Positions 1-5,122 of a stretch of 5,122 bases of DNA are shown here, piece after piece. Under the pieces are notes generated by a model, which was not told the origin of the DNA, ran no database searches, and saw nothing but the letters and a program-made list of their open reading frames with translations. The DNA is from Bacillota bacterium (lineage in GTDB: Bacteria > Bacillota > Clostridia > Tissierellales > Peptoniphilaceae): positions 1 through 5,122 of the forward strand of contig JAEXBU010000041.1 of the NCBI GenBank assembly GCA_023393815.1, read 5' to 3'. Position 1 is the first letter of the stretch. Each line of letters opens with the position of its first letter. Made by a program: the position numbers and the translations under genes.

Positions 1-620
1 GTCTCAATGGGCGCGTAGGGCCTGAGTTTTCCGCGAAGGCGACTCATATTGACCGCCAGGGTATTTCCGTCCACGAAATCCCCCTCCGTCCCCCACACTT
101 TGTTCATGAGCGTTTCCTTCGTAAGAATCCCGCCATCGGATGCCACGAGAAAGTAGAGGATGCGCGCTTCGATGGGAGTAAGAATGAAATCGCCGCCATC
201 CTTACGAAAAAGATGTTTCGAAAAATCGAAAACGAAGGGTCCTTTTTCAAATACCGCCCGATACGACCGCGCATCCTTTTCCAATAACCGATGGATTTTT
301 GCCTGTAAAATTCCCAAGGAAAAGGGCTTCGTCAAGTAATCGTCCGCGCCCAATTTTATGGCGGAAATAATATGCGTCTCCATGTCGATGGCGGATAAAA
401 CAAGAATGGGCACGTGGGATTTCCGGCGGGTTTCCTCGAGAAAAACCAAACCGTCTCCGTCGGGCAAATTCAGATCCAGCAAAATGAAATCCGCCTGCTC
501 CAAAAACATACGGCCTTCTGCCAGCGTGGCGGCGGATAGAATCTCTCCCTCGCCCGCCAAGGCAATCGCGAGGCCTTTGTTTAAATTTTTATCGTCTTCG
601 ATAAGCAAGATCTTTTTCAT
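1..620 (-). CDS. OmpR/PhoB-family response regulator, 3' end cut by window edge
   Basis: Two-component transcription regulator; 206 codons are visible and the reading frame is still open at the left edge. Residues 1-112 form a receiver domain: acidic pocket E8-D9-D10, phosphoacceptor D49 in the context LLDLNLPDGDG, switch serine S76, aromatic switch Y95 and the invariant K98 in TKPF. From about 125 to the edge is a winged-helix DNA-binding domain, with the hallmark LTPIEARIL (147-155), GILTKETLMNKVW and the recognition-helix region VDGNTLAVNMSRLR. The start is the ATG preceded by AAAGGAG five bases upstream. The receiver and effector resemble the group of OmpR regulators that pair with antibiotic- or envelope-stress kinases, but the stimulus cannot be read from the sequence. 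A histidine kinase gene would be expected just downstream, beyond the left edge. It is separated from the clpC operon by a terminator and has its own promoter, so it is probably a distinct transcription unit. Confidence 0.93.
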   Translation of the reverse strand, partial: MKKILLIEDDKNLNKGLAIALAGEGEILSAATLAEGRMFLEQADFILLDLNLPDGDGLVFLEETRRKSHVPILVLSAIDMETHIISAIKLGADDYLTKPFSLGILQAKIHRLLEKDARSYRAVFEKGPFVFDFSKHLFRKDGGDFILTPIEARILYFLVASDGGILTKETLMNKVWGTEGDFVDGNTLAVNMSRLRGKLRPYAPIE

Positions 621-625
621 GAATG

Positions 626-632
626 CTCCTTT
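626..632 (-). promoter_or_regulatory. Ribosome-binding site of the response regulator
   Basis: AAAGGAG on the minus strand ends five bases before the ATG at 620. It fixes that ATG as the start; no other in-frame start with a Shine-Dalgarno match is seen nearby. Confidence 0.85.
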
Positions 633-641
633 CGTAGCTTT

Positions 642-670
642 ATTATAGCAAAAGCCTTTCCATCGAACCT
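642..670 (-). promoter_or_regulatory. Predicted sigma-A promoter (extended -10) for the response regulator
   Basis: The minus strand carries a perfect TATAAT at 647-642, preceded by TGC, which makes the extended -10 element TGCTATAAT (650-642). The -35 region about 17 bases upstream (AGGTTC, 670-665) is a poor match to TTGACA, as is often tolerated when an extended -10 is present. Transcription would begin near 635, giving a leader of only about 15 bases that holds little beyond the ribosome-binding site. The promoter lies just after the terminator of the preceding operon, which supports independent expression of the regulator. No clear repeat that would be a self-binding operator was recognised around it. 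Confidence 0.7.
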
Positions 671-692
671 TCTCTTCGCACGACTTCCATAC

Positions 693-726
693 AAAAAGCC
701 CCCATTCCGAAGAATAGGGGCTTTTT
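693..726 (-). terminator. Rho-independent terminator of the mcsB-clpC-radA-membrane protein operon
   Basis: An inverted repeat pairs 693-702 (AAAAAGCCCC) with 717-726 (GGGGCTTTTT). After one C/A mismatch, a further four-base-pair inner stem (704-707 with 712-715) follows. Read on the minus strand, the loop is TTCG closed by C and G, the very stable UUCG tetraloop, and the stem ends in a run of five T. This loop is only canonical on the minus strand, which matches the gene direction. The A-run on the other arm could allow some plus-strand termination, but no plus-strand gene reaches it. It begins two bases after the stop codon of the membrane protein gene. Confidence 0.9.
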
Positions 727-728
727 AT

Positions 729-1094
729 CTATACATTTGTCGCCGGACCGCGATAGGCGCTGTCGCCAAAGGCGGGAAGCAGGAGAAAGAAGGGGAAAAA
801 GACGGCGAGGATGGAAATGACGGTGCTGCACTCGAAGCACTTCATCATCCTGTAGGTGAGGACGGCGGCGTAAAAGAGGTTAATCACGGGAACGAAAAAG
901 AACAGGGTATACCAATAACTGTCGAAGACGATTTTCGATGCCACGGCCCAGTTCACGATGGGGATAATGGCGAAGATGCCGGAGAAACCTGCTTTTGAGA
1001 ACAATTTCCACCAAGCGATCACGGTAATCAGACCGACGCCGACAAATAAAGCCCCGCTCGATCCGTAATTCGTCATTTGATTCATATTTTCCAT
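729..1094 (-). CDS. Small four-helix membrane protein, DUF5684-like
   Basis: A 121-residue integral membrane protein of unknown function. Four hydrophobic segments are visible at about 14-32, 37-56, 60-81 and 90-109, with a short polar N-terminus. The motif order AWWKLFSKAGFSGI, IIPIVNW (43-49), a second FVPVINL turn (67-73) and a C-terminal FGDSAYRGP (109-117) is what I recall for the DUF5684 family, whose members typically read KAG..GW..IIPIYN and GFGDA.Y.GP. No catalytic residues can be pointed to. The start is the first ATG, with AAAGGA nine bases upstream; later ATGs at codons 4 and 7 have no better site. It lies 13 bp after radA and its ribosome-binding site overlaps the radA stop, so it is cotranscribed and probably translationally coupled. 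It is the last gene before the operon terminator and occupies the position that disA has in Bacillus. A link to ClpC or RadA is not shown by the sequence. Family name from memory of motifs, moderately sure; existence of the gene, very sure. Confidence 0.85.
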   Translation of the reverse strand: MENMNQMTNYGSSGALFVGVGLITVIAWWKLFSKAGFSGIFAIIPIVNWAVASKIVFDSYWYTLFFFVPVINLFYAAVLTYRMMKCFECSTVISILAVFFPFFLLLPAFGDSAYRGPATNV

Positions 1095-1103
1095 AAAATT
1101 TTA

Positions 1104-1109
1104 TCCTTT
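1104..1109 (-). promoter_or_regulatory. Ribosome-binding site of the membrane protein gene, overlapping the radA stop codon
   Basis: AAAGGA on the minus strand (1109-1104) uses the last two bases of the radA TAA stop (1110-1108) and stands nine bases before the ATG at 1094. A ribosome terminating on radA would cover this site, suggesting translational coupling. Confidence 0.7.
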
Positions 1110-2463
1110 ATTTGAGTAGGTCCTTGATTACGTCGGATAAGAGCCGACGTTCTCGCAGAGTGACGCCTTCGATCTTTTGATTGGCCGCCATAGGCGGCGT
1201 ATAGATGACCTCAAAGCCCATGCGTACGGCCTCTTTCATACGGGAGTTCATGGCGGGCACCGGTTTCAACTCGCCGGTCAAGCCCACGTCGCCGATAAAC
1301 AATACGTTGGAAGGTATCGGACGATTGGTCACCGCCGATGCTATCGAAAGGATCGCACCTAAATTGGCGGCTCCTTCTTTTAAACGCAAATTGCCCGTGG
1401 TCTTCACTACCACGTTTTTGTCGTAAAGGCTCATGCCGCCCCGCTCCTCCAAAATAGAGAGAAGTACCCCCAACTGTTCCCGCCTTAAACATTCGGAAAT
1501 GCGCTGAGGATAGGGCGTAAAGCTTTTCGACACCAGGCTTTCGATTTCCACGATCATGCTCCGAGTACCTTCGCGCACAATGCACATGGCACTCCCCGGC
1601 ACTTCCCTTCCCTTCGCCCGCTCGGTCATAAAGTGGGCGGAGGGATTGTCTATGGAAACCATGCCTCCTTCGGTCATTTTGAAAAATCCCATCTCTCCCG
1701 TGGAGCCGAAGCGATTTTTCGTGGCTTGGAGGATGCGTAGCTCGTCTTCCATTTCGTGGTCGATAAAAAGCACCGTATCCACCAAATGCTCCAAAGCCCG
1801 CACGCCGGCCAAAGAATCCTGTTTTGTAAGTTGACCCACGATAAAGACAGCCTTCGGTTTCTTCGGGTTCTTCGCCATTCCCACCAAGCGATTGGCGCAC
1901 TCCATAGTTTGGGTAGGCGTACCGGCGCGAGCGGGAAACTCGTCCAAAGTGAAGGTTTGTATGCTGTCCAATACAATAATATCCGCATCCACGTCGTCAA
2001 TCCAGTGGCACACGTCGTCCATGGAAGTGCCAGAATAGATCCAAATATTGTCGGAAATGGTTTCCGCAATGCGCTCGGCCCGCATTTTAATTTGACTTTC
2101 GCTCTCTTCCCCGGAAGCGTAGAGCACCCGGTGGCCGTCTTTGGCCAATTTGTTCGCGATTTGAAAAAGCAGGGTCGATTTCCCGGCGCCGGGTTTCGCC
2201 GCCAATATACTTACCCCGTCTTCTACCATACCGCCGCCCATGACCCGGTCGAATTCATCCAGGCCGCTTTTCAATCGCCGCTTGGATTCGCCATATACGT
2301 CTTTCAGCCGCCGAGCCGCGCGATGCACCTTCCCCCGTCCGCCGGATTTTTTCTCTTCGCCGAGCTCTTCGAAGGTATTCCATTCCCCGCAGTTAGGGCA
2401 TTTACTGAAGTAGCCGGCACTTTTGTAACCGCAGGCCGTACAGGAATACGCCTTATGCTTCAT
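1108..2463 (-). CDS. radA: DNA repair protein RadA (Sms), divergent
   Basis: Branch-migration helicase that works with RecA during recombination and repair; 451 residues, the usual family length. The N-terminal zinc finger is intact (C8, C11, C22, C25). The RecA-like ATPase follows: Walker A PGAGKST around K95, SGEES at 117-121, Walker B ending in D166 (IVLDSIQT) and the RadA-specific KNRFG motif at 249-253, needed for DNA-linked activity. From about 290 is the Lon-protease-like domain (EGTRSMIVEIESLV, GDVGLTGELKPV at 391-402), which in RadA is a non-proteolytic ring-forming scaffold. Oddities: the first Walker A glycine is alanine (A89), the usual GHVTKEG-type motif reads GQLTKQD (210-216), and the Lon-like core reads TTGNLRLKEGAANLG where the family normally has a GG and an EPAADLA-like string. 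It starts 11 bp inside clpC; a weak GGAG lies ten bases upstream of the ATG, so translation probably relies partly on coupling to clpC. Identification as RadA is secure; whether it is a typical or specialised RadA is open. Confidence 0.95.
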   Translation of the reverse strand: MKHKAYSCTACGYKSAGYFSKCPNCGEWNTFEELGEEKKSGGRGKVHRAARRLKDVYGESKRRLKSGLDEFDRVMGGGMVEDGVSILAAKPGAGKSTLLFQIANKLAKDGHRVLYASGEESESQIKMRAERIAETISDNIWIYSGTSMDDVCHWIDDVDADIIVLDSIQTFTLDEFPARAGTPTQTMECANRLVGMAKNPKKPKAVFIVGQLTKQDSLAGVRALEHLVDTVLFIDHEMEDELRILQATKNRFGSTGEMGFFKMTEGGMVSIDNPSAHFMTERAKGREVPGSAMCIVREGTRSMIVEIESLVSKSFTPYPQRISECLRREQLGVLLSILEERGGMSLYDKNVVVKTTGNLRLKEGAANLGAILSIASAVTNRPIPSNVLFIGDVGLTGELKPVPAMNSRMKEAVRMGFEVIYTPPMAANQKIEGVTLRERRLLSDVIKDLLK

Positions 2464-4903
2464 TGCCTACGGTCTCCAGGTCCTTTTCTTCTTCGAATAC
2501 CAATCCGTCGTCTGTCGCGTCCACTCGAATGGTTCGGTCCCTGTGCACCTTCCCCGAAAGAATCGCGTCGGCCAAACGATCTTCAATATTTTTTCGAATG
2601 GAACGCACCAAGGGGCGCGCGCCGTATTCTTCGTCGAAACCTTCCTTGCCGATATAGTTCACCACCGCGTCGGTAAAGGTGATCGTCAGATCGTTGTCCT
2701 TTAAACGCGCCTTCAAGTCCGAAAGCATCAGCTTGACAATTTCTCGCACCTGTTCCTTTTCCAGGTATTTAAAGACGATAATCTCGTCGATGCGGTTTAA
2801 AAATTCCGGACGGAAGGTTTCCTTCAGGCGGCCCTGAATAGTTTCCACCATTTTGTCGTAGCCCTTCTCTTTTTCCTCGCTCGGCGCGCCGAAGCCCAAA
2901 GTGTTTTGCTTTTTTAGAAGGGTGGCGCCCACATTGCTGGTCATAATCAAAACGGTATTTTTAAAGTCCACCGTTCGTCCCTGGCCGTCGGTAAGGCGAC
3001 CGTCGTCCAAAATTTGAAGCAAAATATTAAATACGTCCGGATGCGCCTTTTCAATTTCGTCAAAAAGTACCACGGAATAGGGTTTTCTGCGCACGGCTTC
3101 GGTAAGCTGACCCCCTTCGTCGTAGCCCACATAGCCCGGAGGCGAACCTACTAGACGGGATACGCTGTGTTTTTCCATGTATTCGCTCATATCGATGCGA
3201 ATCATGGCGCTTTCATCGCCGAAGAGGGACTTCGCCAAGCTCTTGGCCAAGTAGGTCTTGCCCACGCCGGTGGGACCCACGAAGATAAAGCTGCCGATAG
3301 GCTTATCCGCACTCTTTAATCCCACACGGGCACGCTTAATGGCACGGGAGACAGCTTCCACTGCTTGAGGTTGGCCGATGACCTGTCCGTTTAATTCCTC
3401 TTCCAGGTGAATCAGACGCTCGCTTTCCTGTGCGTTGATGGTCGTGACGGGCACGCCGCTCCACTTACTGACAATTTCGGCGATTGCTTCCCCGTCGACC
3501 GTCATATTGTGAGCGTGCTTTTCCTTGTCCCAATGCTTCTTTGCATCGTCCAGGGCGTCCTTCACCTTTTTCTCTTCGTCCCGTACCTTCGCCGCTTCTT
3601 CGAAATTTTGGAAATTTACCGCTTCTTCCTTTTCCTTAGAGAGCTTTTCCAACTTGTCTTCCAATTCCTTCAGGGCGTTGGGGCTGTTGAAATTTTCTAC
3701 ACGCAACTTGCTCGCCGCTTCATCGATCAGGTCGATGGCCTTGTCCGGTAAAAAGCGGTCGTTAATGTAGCGGTGAGACAGTTCCACCGCCGCCGTCAAG
3801 GCTTCGTCGGTAATTTTCACATTGTGATGGGCCTCGTACTTATCCCGAATGCCCTTTAAAATCAGAATAGCGTCTTCCACGGAAGGTTCTTCCACCATAA
3901 TGGGCATAAGTCGCCGTTCAAAGGCCGTATCCTTTTCAATGTACTTGTGATACTCGTCGATGGTGGTAGCGCCGATAATTTGCAACTCGCCCTTGGTCAG
4001 GGAAGGTTTTAAAATATTCGATGCATCCATGGCCCCTTCCGCACCGCCGGCACCGATGACCACGTGGATTTCGTCGATAAACAAAATCACATCTTCTCTG
4101 GCTTCCACCTCGGCGATTACGTCTTTTAACCGTTCTTCGAAGTCGCCGCGGTACTTGGCCCCGGCGATCAACGCCGATACATCCAAGGTGTAGATTTCCT
4201 TGTCTTTAATGATTTCCGGCACATTGCCTTCCACGATGCGCTGGGCCAGCCCTTCGGCGATAGCGGTCTTGCCTACGCCGGGCTCCCCGATTAAGACGGG
4301 ATTGTTTTTCGTGCGGCGTACCAGGACTTGAATAATGCGCTCAATTTCGTCTTTTCTTCCTATAACGGGATCGATCTTTCCCTGTCTCGCCCGATCGTTC
4401 AGATTGTAGCCGAACTCTTCCAAGGCGTTTTCGATTTCCTCCTCGCCTTCGCCGCCGTGCGCGCCGTCCACCTTTCGAATTGCCATATAAATACTCCGCT
4501 CGAGAACCGTAATGTCGATACCTAAGTTTCTAAGCGCCAAGACGGCCACGCCCTTCCCTTCCCGCAAAATAGCGAGAAGCAAGTGTTCCGTGCCGATGTA
4601 ATTGTGCCCGAGTTCATTGGCAATTTCAAGAGCCAGCTCAAAGATTTTCTTTGTCCGCGGCGTATACGCCAAGGAAGTAACCGGTCCCGGTTCCGGAGAC
4701 ACGATTTCCGCAATGGCGGCCTTTGCCCGCTCATAGTTTACGCCCACTTGTCCGAGAATGGACGAGGCGCCCCCCGGTTCTTTTAATATGCCGAGCAAAA
4801 TGTGCTCGCTTCCGATATAAGAATGGCCTTGTTCCCTGGCTTCCGACTGAGCGAAAACCATGGCACGTTGACTTTTTTCGGTAAATTTCCCGAACATTGC
4901 CAT
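2453..4903 (-). CDS. clpC: ATP-dependent Clp protease ATP-binding subunit ClpC
   Basis: Class I Hsp100 AAA+ unfoldase that forms hexamers, unfolds marked or adaptor-delivered proteins and passes them to ClpP in the cytoplasm; 816 residues, normal for ClpC. Two Clp-N repeats span about 4-145; E33 (GSEH) and E106 (GTEH) match the glutamates of the phospho-arginine pockets known in Bacillus ClpC. The first AAA module has Walker A GEPGVGKT (206-213), pore loop KYRGD (Y251), Walker B D277-E278 and arginine fingers R330-R331. The coiled-coil middle domain is about 404-456, with the UvrB/C-like core QNFEEAAKVRDEE, separating ClpC from ClpA and ClpB. The second module has GPTGVGKT (543-550), pore loop GYVGY (Y591), Walker B D615-E616, ClpP-binding loop LGF (669-671) and sensor-2 R763. 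The start at 4903 has a perfect ribosome-binding site at ideal spacing; the ATG two codons later would be too far. It overlaps mcsB by one base and radA by 11 bp. CtsR control is expected, but the operator would lie outside the window. Confidence 0.98.
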   Translation of the reverse strand: MAMFGKFTEKSQRAMVFAQSEAREQGHSYIGSEHILLGILKEPGGASSILGQVGVNYERAKAAIAEIVSPEPGPVTSLAYTPRTKKIFELALEIANELGHNYIGTEHLLLAILREGKGVAVLALRNLGIDITVLERSIYMAIRKVDGAHGGEGEEEIENALEEFGYNLNDRARQGKIDPVIGRKDEIERIIQVLVRRTKNNPVLIGEPGVGKTAIAEGLAQRIVEGNVPEIIKDKEIYTLDVSALIAGAKYRGDFEERLKDVIAEVEAREDVILFIDEIHVVIGAGGAEGAMDASNILKPSLTKGELQIIGATTIDEYHKYIEKDTAFERRLMPIMVEEPSVEDAILILKGIRDKYEAHHNVKITDEALTAAVELSHRYINDRFLPDKAIDLIDEAASKLRVENFNSPNALKELEDKLEKLSKEKEEAVNFQNFEEAAKVRDEEKKVKDALDDAKKHWDKEKHAHNMTVDGEAIAEIVSKWSGVPVTTINAQESERLIHLEEELNGQVIGQPQAVEAVSRAIKRARVGLKSADKPIGSFIFVGPTGVGKTYLAKSLAKSLFGDESAMIRIDMSEYMEKHSVSRLVGSPPGYVGYDEGGQLTEAVRRKPYSVVLFDEIEKAHPDVFNILLQILDDGRLTDGQGRTVDFKNTVLIMTSNVGATLLKKQNTLGFGAPSEEKEKGYDKMVETIQGRLKETFRPEFLNRIDEIIVFKYLEKEQVREIVKLMLSDLKARLKDNDLTITFTDAVVNYIGKEGFDEEYGARPLVRSIRKNIEDRLADAILSGKVHRDRTIRVDATDDGLVFEEEKDLETVGNEA
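2474..2477 (-). promoter_or_regulatory. Weak ribosome-binding site of radA inside the clpC 3' end
   Basis: GGAG on the minus strand, ten bases before the radA ATG at 2463, within the last codons of clpC. It is short and far from optimal, so re-initiation after the clpC stop (which lies inside radA) may contribute to radA translation. Confidence 0.4.
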
Positions 4904-5122
4904 TAAAAAACCTCCTTTATAAATTGACGCACCTTGTTGGCGCGGTAAATATTGCTGCTCTTGTCGTCGAGAAAACTTTGTCGCTCCATTTGCAAATGGG
5001 CCTTGCCCATGTGAATCGCCGCATCGTAGAGATCGAAGTCCCGCATCGGTTTTAAGACGGATAGATCAATCCCCAGCTTCATATGACTTAAGTGGAGCAT
5101 GGTCTCTTCAAAAGTAATGATG
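4903..5122 (-). CDS. mcsB: Protein arginine kinase McsB, C-terminal 72 residues
   Basis: 3' end of the gene; the frame is open to the right edge and the start lies outside. McsB phosphorylates arginines on misfolded proteins and on the CtsR repressor, marking them for ClpCP. The catalytic phosphagen-kinase-like centre is not in the window. What is visible is the C-terminal domain signature: ITFEETMLHLSHMKLGIDL matches the family pattern of EEA.nllS.lrLGidLgl, followed by AIHMGKAHLQM, which corresponds to the QP.HLQ stretch. Position directly before clpC with a one-base stop/start overlap (TAATG) agrees with the conserved mcsB-clpC order. Near the end, SNIYRA (coding 4956-4939) stands where Bacillus McsB has the allosteric motif RDxxRA, so the arginine and aspartate appear replaced. 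Assignment rests on 72 residues plus context, but both agree. Confidence 0.88.
   Translation of the reverse strand, partial: IITFEETMLHLSHMKLGIDLSVLKPMRDFDLYDAAIHMGKAHLQMERQSFLDDKSSNIYRANKVRQFIKEVF
4911..4918 (-). promoter_or_regulatory. Strong ribosome-binding site of clpC, encoded within the last mcsB codons
   Basis: AAAGGAGG on the minus strand (4918-4911), seven bases before the clpC ATG at 4903. It is a perfect complement to the 16S rRNA tail and decides the start against the second ATG six bases later. The same bases encode the Ile-Lys-Glu-Val near the McsB C-terminus. Confidence 0.93.

Noticed and set aside
404..620. Treating the partial regulator as a stand-alone receiver (CheY-like) protein
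   Set aside because: The same frame continues through a winged-helix domain up to the left edge, so it is an OmpR-type two-domain regulator.
358..648. A 96-codon plus-strand open frame over the response regulator
   Set aside because: Antisense to a clear receiver domain and extending across its promoter; serine/lysine-rich with no domain.
643..840. A 65-codon minus-strand open frame spanning the terminator and the end of the membrane protein gene
   Set aside because: It reads through the terminator hairpin and is out of frame with the supported membrane protein gene; no ribosome-binding support and no domain.
1211..2069. Two overlapping minus-strand open frames of 229 and 131 codons inside radA
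   Set aside because: They are other-frame readings of radA, rich in Arg, Gly and Trp, with no family resemblance; the radA frame is intact throughout, so they do not reflect a frameshift.
1756..2676. A 306-codon open frame on the plus strand, antisense to radA and the clpC end
   Set aside because: It lies entirely opposite two secure genes, shows no recognisable domain, has no good ribosome-binding site that I can see, and its translation is the low-complexity kind expected from the complement of a biased coding sequence.
3407..3770. Two plus-strand open frames opposite the clpC middle domain
   Set aside because: The Phe/Leu/Ser-rich translation comes from the complement of the Lys/Glu-rich coiled coil, so apparent membrane segments are artefacts.
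4904..5122. A CtsR operator upstream of clpC
   Set aside because: I looked for the tandem GGTCAAA-type heptads before clpC and saw none; this region codes for McsB, so any CtsR site would be upstream of the operon outside the window.

Overview
All supported genes in this window lie on the minus strand, so the text reads from high to low coordinates. The core is the tail of a protein-quality-control operon: the 3' end of mcsB (protein arginine kinase), complete clpC (AAA+ unfoldase of the ClpCP protease), complete radA (DNA repair/recombination helicase) and a small four-helix membrane protein that I assign to the DUF5684 family. The genes are tightly packed. mcsB and clpC share one base (TAATG), clpC and radA overlap by 11 bp, and radA and the membrane gene are 13 bp apart with the ribosome-binding site on the radA stop codon. 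A strong stem-loop terminator at about 693-726 closes the unit. After it, a separate promoter drives an OmpR-type response regulator that runs off the left edge; a partner histidine kinase would be expected beyond that edge, but it is not visible.

The order mcsB-clpC-radA, with the McsB arginine-kinase C-terminus and a UvrB/C-like middle domain in ClpC, points firmly to Bacillota (Firmicutes), where ctsR-mcsA-mcsB-clpC operons are usual. ctsR, mcsA and the operon promoter would lie to the right of the window. Base composition is about half G+C by eye, higher than in Bacillus or Staphylococcus. An anaerobic clostridial or tissierellial lineage is a guess from the divergent RadA and this composition, not a demonstrated assignment.

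In the known pathway, McsB marks damaged proteins with phospho-arginine, ClpC binds the mark with its N-terminal domain, unfolds the substrate and feeds it to ClpP (not in this window). RadA is a frequent operon partner but acts on branched DNA. In Bacillus the gene after radA is disA; here the membrane protein sits in that place.

I see no mobile elements, CRISPR arrays, rRNA or tRNA genes, and no clear new system. The points worth a second look are a degenerate allosteric phospho-arginine motif in McsB, a RadA with several departures from family motifs (including alanine at the first Walker A glycine), and the membrane protein in the usual disA slot. The only non-coding stretch is about 110 bp (621-728), holding the terminator and the regulator promoter.
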